This document shows, piece by piece, positions 60,601 to 64,000 of a stretch of DNA of 64,000 bases. Positions within the stretch are counted from its first letter, which is position 1. Each line of letters begins with the position of its first letter. Under the pieces are notes generated by a model. The model saw nothing but the letters and a program-made list of their open reading frames with translations. It ran no database searches and was not told where the DNA came from. This DNA comes from Flavobacterium sp. 123 (GTDB taxonomy: Bacteria > Bacteroidota > Bacteroidia > Flavobacteriales > Flavobacteriaceae), in NCBI RefSeq assembly GCF_003634825.1, contig NZ_RBXD01000001.1, forward strand, positions 828,501 through 892,500, given 5' to 3'. A program made the translations under genes and the position numbers.

Positions 60601-61341
60601 ATGGATTTACTAAATACTATAGATAGCACTAAATTGCCTAAACACTTAGCCATTATAATGGATGGCAATGGACGCTGGGCAAAACAAAAAGGACTATTGA
60701 GAGCTTTTGGTCATGAAAGCGGAACAAAATCAGTGAAACTAATCATTGAAGCTAGTGCAAAATTAGGCATCGATTTCCTTACTCTTTATGCTTTCTCTAC
60801 CGAAAACTGGAACAGACCAAAACTAGAAGTTGAAACTTTGATGAAGGTATTAATAAACTCTTTAAGAAAAGAACTTCCAACTTTACAAAACAACAACATC
60901 AAACTGAATGCTATTGGGAATTTAGAAAAACTACCTAAATCCGCTCAAAAAGAACTTCAAGATGTTATTGCCAAAACAAAAGACAATACCAGACTGACCT
61001 TAACCTTAGCTTTAAGTTATGGTGCAAGAGAAGAAATAGCAAATGCTGTAAGAAACATCAGTAATAAAGTTAAAAATAATATAATTTCAATAGACGCTAT
61101 TGACGATTCAATTATAAATGAGCATCTTTACACGCAAAATTTACCGGATGTAGATTTATTAATACGAACAAGTGGAGAACATAGAATAAGTAACTTTCTG
61201 CTTTGGCAAATTGCCTATGCAGAATTATATTTTACTGATATCTTGTGGCCGGACTTTAAAGAAGAAGATTTATATGAGGCTATCATTAGTTATCAAAAAA
61301 GAGAACGTAGATTTGGAAAAACAAGTGAACAAATTAAATAA
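60601..61341 (+). CDS. uppS: Isoprenyl transferase (undecaprenyl diphosphate synthase)
   Basis: This cis-prenyltransferase makes undecaprenyl diphosphate, the lipid carrier for peptidoglycan and LPS. The protein has 246 residues from ATG 60601. LAIIMDGNGRWAKQKG contains the catalytic Asp21. GHESGTKSVK, YAFSTENWNRP, ALSYGAREEI, the conserved DLLIRTSGEHRISNFLLWQIAYAELYF and the C-terminal KRERRFGKTSEQ are all standard. The stop codon overlaps the start region of bamA. Confidence 0.96.
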   Translation: MDLLNTIDSTKLPKHLAIIMDGNGRWAKQKGLLRAFGHESGTKSVKLIIEASAKLGIDFLTLYAFSTENWNRPKLEVETLMKVLINSLRKELPTLQNNNIKLNAIGNLEKLPKSAQKELQDVIAKTKDNTRLTLTLALSYGAREEIANAVRNISNKVKNNIISIDAIDDSIINEHLYTQNLPDVDLLIRTSGEHRISNFLLWQIAYAELYFTDILWPDFKEEDLYEAIISYQKRERRFGKTSEQIK

Positions 61342-64000
61342 TTTTTTAGTGTTACATAAAAGCATAAAAATAGTCCTTACCCTATTGATTTTTGGAAGTT
61401 TTTCTCAAATTAAAGCGCAAGACAGAGTCCCTTTTGATCAAGGAAAAAAATACATCCTAGCTGACGTAACAGTTGTTGGCAAAATAAGTTTTAACAATCA
61501 AACCGTAGTTACCTTTTCAGGACTTCAAAAAGGTCAGGAAATAACAGTTCCAGGTGAAGAAATTAGCAGCGCTATAAAGAAGCTTGGTAAATTAGGGCTA
61601 TTCAATGAAATCTCTTTTTACGTTAATAAAATTGAAAACGACAGCATCTTCTTAGATTTAAATCTGGAAGAATTACCAAAATTAGGTCAAGTAAAATTTG
61701 TTGGTGTTAAGAAAAATAAAACAGAGTCTTTAATAAAAGACAACGGCCTTACCAAGAATAAAGTAGTAAACGAAAACTTAATTACTACTACCAAAAACTA
61801 CATTGAAAACAAATACAAAAAAGATGGATACTACAATACTAAAGTAAACATCAATACAATAGTTGATACAACTACAGTAAATCTAGTCAACATGGTCATC
61901 AATGTTGACAAAGGAACCAAAATAAAAATTGACGAAATTGATTTTATTGGCAACAAAAAACTAAGCGACAAAACCTTGCGCGGAGCAATGAAAGACACGA
62001 AGCAAAAGAAAACTACTCGCTTATTAAAAGCTTCGAAATTCATTAAAGACAAATACAAAAAAGATTTAGAAAAAGTAATTGATGCCTATAAAGAAAAAGG
62101 ATATAGAGATGCTAGAATACTTTCTGATTCTGTGGCTTATGACAAAGACAAAAAAGCATTAGCCATAAAAATAAAAGTTGATGAAGGAAACAAATATTAT
62201 TTTGGAAATATCAAATTCTTAGGAAATACAGTATACTCTGATCAAGGTCTAAACAGTGTTTTAGGAGTTAAAAAAGGAGATGTTTATAATGGTGTTTTAT
62301 TAGAAAAAAGAATTGCTGATAAATCAAAACCTGATGGTGAAGATATTACAAATTTATATCAAAATAATGGTTATTTATTTTCTAACATCAATGCAGTAGA
62401 AGTAAAAACCGTAAACGACACTATCGATTTTGAAATACGTGTAACAGAAGGACCTATAGCTTATTTTAATAAAATTACAGTTGTTGGAAATGACAAAACA
62501 AACGACCGTGTTATTTACCGAGAACTAAGAACTAAACCAGGAGAAAAATATAGCAAAGAAGAACTTGTTAGAACTATTCGTGAGATTGGACAACTTGGAT
62601 TTTTTGATCCAGAAGCTATTGACCCTAAATTTAAGAATGTGGATTCAGGAGCTGGAACAGTTGACATCGAATATAATTTAGTAGAAAAAGGATCCAGCCA
62701 GATAGAACTTCAAGGAGGTTATGGTGGAGGCGGATTCATCGGTACGCTTGGATTATCATTCAACAACTTTTCTGCAAGAAACATGCTAAACAAAGAAGCT
62801 TACAAACCACTTCCTATGGGAGATGGTCAAAAAGTATCGTTGCGTTTACAAGGAAGTACTTATTTCCAAACCTATAGTGTGTCGTTTTCTGAACCATGGT
62901 TTGGAGGAAAAAAACCAGTACAATTCAGTTCTTCGATATCTTACAGCAAGCAGTTTTCAAACAATTATGTAACCTATAAAGTAGATAAAAGTAAAAGTTT
63001 CAATATCTTAACATTATCTGTTGGATTGGCAAAAAGACTGACTGTACCGGATGATTATTTTGTATTATCACAATCTGTTAGTTTTCAACACTACGATTTA
63101 AATAATTACAATACAGGATTATTTACTTTTGGTAATGGAGCTTCAAGAAATTTAGCATACACTATTGGTTTAACAAGAAGTAACAAAGGGGTAAATCCAA
63201 TATTCCCAACTTACGGATCTGAATTTAGCTTAACAGCTAAACTAACACCTCCTTATTCCCTTTTAAATGGAGTTAAGTACGCTTCTCTAGGAGATACTGA
63301 AGCTTATAAATATAAATATACTGGAACAACTTATACTGGAGTAAACGGAATTCAAGTAAATAAAGGAGATTACTTAGAAGCAATTCCATCAACAACAAAT
63401 CCATATCCTAACAGTGTTGCTAATTATCAAGACGCTGCCGCAGACCCAGCATTAGTAGACCAAAAGAAATTTAATTGGTTAGAATATTATAAAATTAAAT
63501 TCAAAGCAGATTGGTATACAAAAATTTATGGTAAATTAGTATTACGAACTTTATCAGAATTTGGATTTATGGGTGCCTATAATCAAGAAAGAGGATTAGT
63601 TCCTTTTGAAAGATTTTATTTAGGTGGAGATGGAATGGCAATGTACTCCATGGACGGTAGAGAAACGATACAATTAAGAGGGTATCCTAACAACTCTTTG
63701 ACTCCTGTAAATAGTAAAGGAGAACAAATTGGTGCTACGGTATACAATAAATTCTCATTAGAAATGCGTTATCCAATAACCTTAAAAGCATCAGCATCCA
63801 TTTATGGTTTAGCTTTTTTAGAAGCAGGATCGTCATATGAAAATTTCAAAAGCTATAATCCTTTTGCGTTAAATCGTTCAGCAGGATTTGGTTTACGCGT
63901 ATTTATGCCTGCTTTTGGATTATTAGGAATTGATTTTGGACATGGTTTTGATGCTTTACCAGGACAAACAAAACCAAATGGATGGGAAACCCATTTTATA
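61325..64000 (+). CDS. bamA: Outer-membrane protein assembly factor BamA (3' end cut by window)
   Basis: BamA folds outer-membrane beta-barrel proteins and is essential. The frame starts from GTG 61325 (overlapping the uppS stop by 17 bases); GTG 61349 is an alternative that gives MLHKSIKIVLTLLIFGSFSQIKAQ, also a good signal peptide. It is open to the window edge, 892 codons. Five POTRA-type repeats precede the barrel: ILADVTVVGKISFNNQTVVTFSGLQKGQEI, then KLGQVKFVGVKKNKTESLI, IKIDEIDFIGNKKLSDKTLRGAM, YYFGNIKFLGNTVYSD, and FNKITVVGNDKTNDRVIYRELRTKPGEKY. The barrel starts near ELQGGYGGGGFIGTLGLSFNNFS. The last visible codons encode GWETHFI, so only a few residues are missing. Confidence 0.93.
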   Translation, partial: MNKLNNFLVLHKSIKIVLTLLIFGSFSQIKAQDRVPFDQGKKYILADVTVVGKISFNNQTVVTFSGLQKGQEITVPGEEISSAIKKLGKLGLFNEISFYVNKIENDSIFLDLNLEELPKLGQVKFVGVKKNKTESLIKDNGLTKNKVVNENLITTTKNYIENKYKKDGYYNTKVNINTIVDTTTVNLVNMVINVDKGTKIKIDEIDFIGNKKLSDKTLRGAMKDTKQKKTTRLLKASKFIKDKYKKDLEKVIDAYKEKGYRDARILSDSVAYDKDKKALAIKIKVDEGNKYYFGNIKFLGNTVYSDQGLNSVLGVKKGDVYNGVLLEKRIADKSKPDGEDITNLYQNNGYLFSNINAVEVKTVNDTIDFEIRVTEGPIAYFNKITVVGNDKTNDRVIYRELRTKPGEKYSKEELVRTIREIGQLGFFDPEAIDPKFKNVDSGAGTVDIEYNLVEKGSSQIELQGGYGGGGFIGTLGLSFNNFSARNMLNKEAYKPLPMGDGQKVSLRLQGSTYFQTYSVSFSEPWFGGKKPVQFSSSISYSKQFSNNYVTYKVDKSKSFNILTLSVGLAKRLTVPDDYFVLSQSVSFQHYDLNNYNTGLFTFGNGASRNLAYTIGLTRSNKGVNPIFPTYGSEFSLTAKLTPPYSLLNGVKYASLGDTEAYKYKYTGTTYTGVNGIQVNKGDYLEAIPSTTNPYPNSVANYQDAAADPALVDQKKFNWLEYYKIKFKADWYTKIYGKLVLRTLSEFGFMGAYNQERGLVPFERFYLGGDGMAMYSMDGRETIQLRGYPNNSLTPVNSKGEQIGATVYNKFSLEMRYPITLKASASIYGLAFLEAGSSYENFKSYNPFALNRSAGFGLRVFMPAFGLLGIDFGHGFDALPGQTKPNGWETHFI

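Noticed and set aside
1..64000. Insertion sequences or transposases
   Set aside because: No DDE, HUH or serine recombinase motif was seen in any frame. The insert-like loci carry only non-recombinase cargo.

Overview
The window is Flavobacterium-like (phylum Bacteroidota, family Flavobacteriaceae). The DNA is AT-rich. Many genes are preceded by the Bacteroidota -7 promoter box (TAnnTTTG) instead of an E. coli-type -10. There are type IX secretion (T9SS) components and cargo, DUF5916, DUF5103 and DUF6089 proteins, A-rich translation leaders and a typical flavobacterial housekeeping gene order. No phage, IS transposase, rRNA operon or CRISPR array was seen.

Layout. 1-9.7 kb: the tail of one DUF5916 outer-membrane protein and a complete tandem paralogue, then gpmI, map, a methyltransferase, the T9SS plug protein (DUF5103), apaG and pruA. 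9.8-20.2 kb: rsmG divergent from a fatty-acid desaturase, an aspartate-type aminotransferase, a VOC protein, a U32 RNA hydroxylase-like protein, fabD, a sugar-nucleotide pair (DegT aminotransferase, galE) and waaA. 20.2-22.3 kb: a small Ala-rich lipoprotein, a DUF1508 protein, then a tandem array of two 377-bp GIY-YIG units abutting tRNA-Leu and tRNA-Gly. 22.4-33.4 kb: mutS, a DUF1573 protein, a TrmH-type methylase and two large T9SS type-B secreted adhesin-like proteins (RCC1 propeller, C-type lectin, Ig-like repeats). 33.4-44.7 kb: a folK-nucleoside kinase fusion, sppA, an AsmA-like protein, a DUF2797 protein, a GH3 enzyme, serB, two VOC proteins and an SRPBCC protein. 44.8-49.6 kb: a Fic gene inserted behind clpX, then clpX, clpP and tig. 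49.6-51.6 kb: a small accessory island with a GC-richer spacer, an RBBP9-like hydrolase between inverted repeats, and a HEPN/Abi-like gene. 51.7-56.1 kb: a MOSC protein and a copper-handling block. 56.1-64 kb: a holin-like membrane protein, a hydrolase, pdxJ, a CBS protein, nadK, porG, uppS and bamA; bamA runs off the right edge.

How the genes relate. Most of the window is stable housekeeping chromosome. Cell-envelope biogenesis dominates: FabD, WaaA, UppS, BamA, AsmA, PorG, the T9SS plug and the T9SS cargo. Protein quality control is represented by trigger factor-ClpP-ClpX and SppA.

The most interesting accessory signals are two places where a lone gene sits beside a duplicated 3' end of a host gene. 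The Fic gene is flanked by an exact 43-bp direct repeat of the clpX 3' terminus. The GIY-YIG genes sit in units that each carry the terminal 14 bases of the tRNA-Leu region plus its terminator. The Fic protein has Gln where the catalytic His of the Fic motif is expected. A third candidate mobile unit is the hydrolase cassette bounded by 15-bp inverted repeats. All statements are from reading the sequence without database searches.
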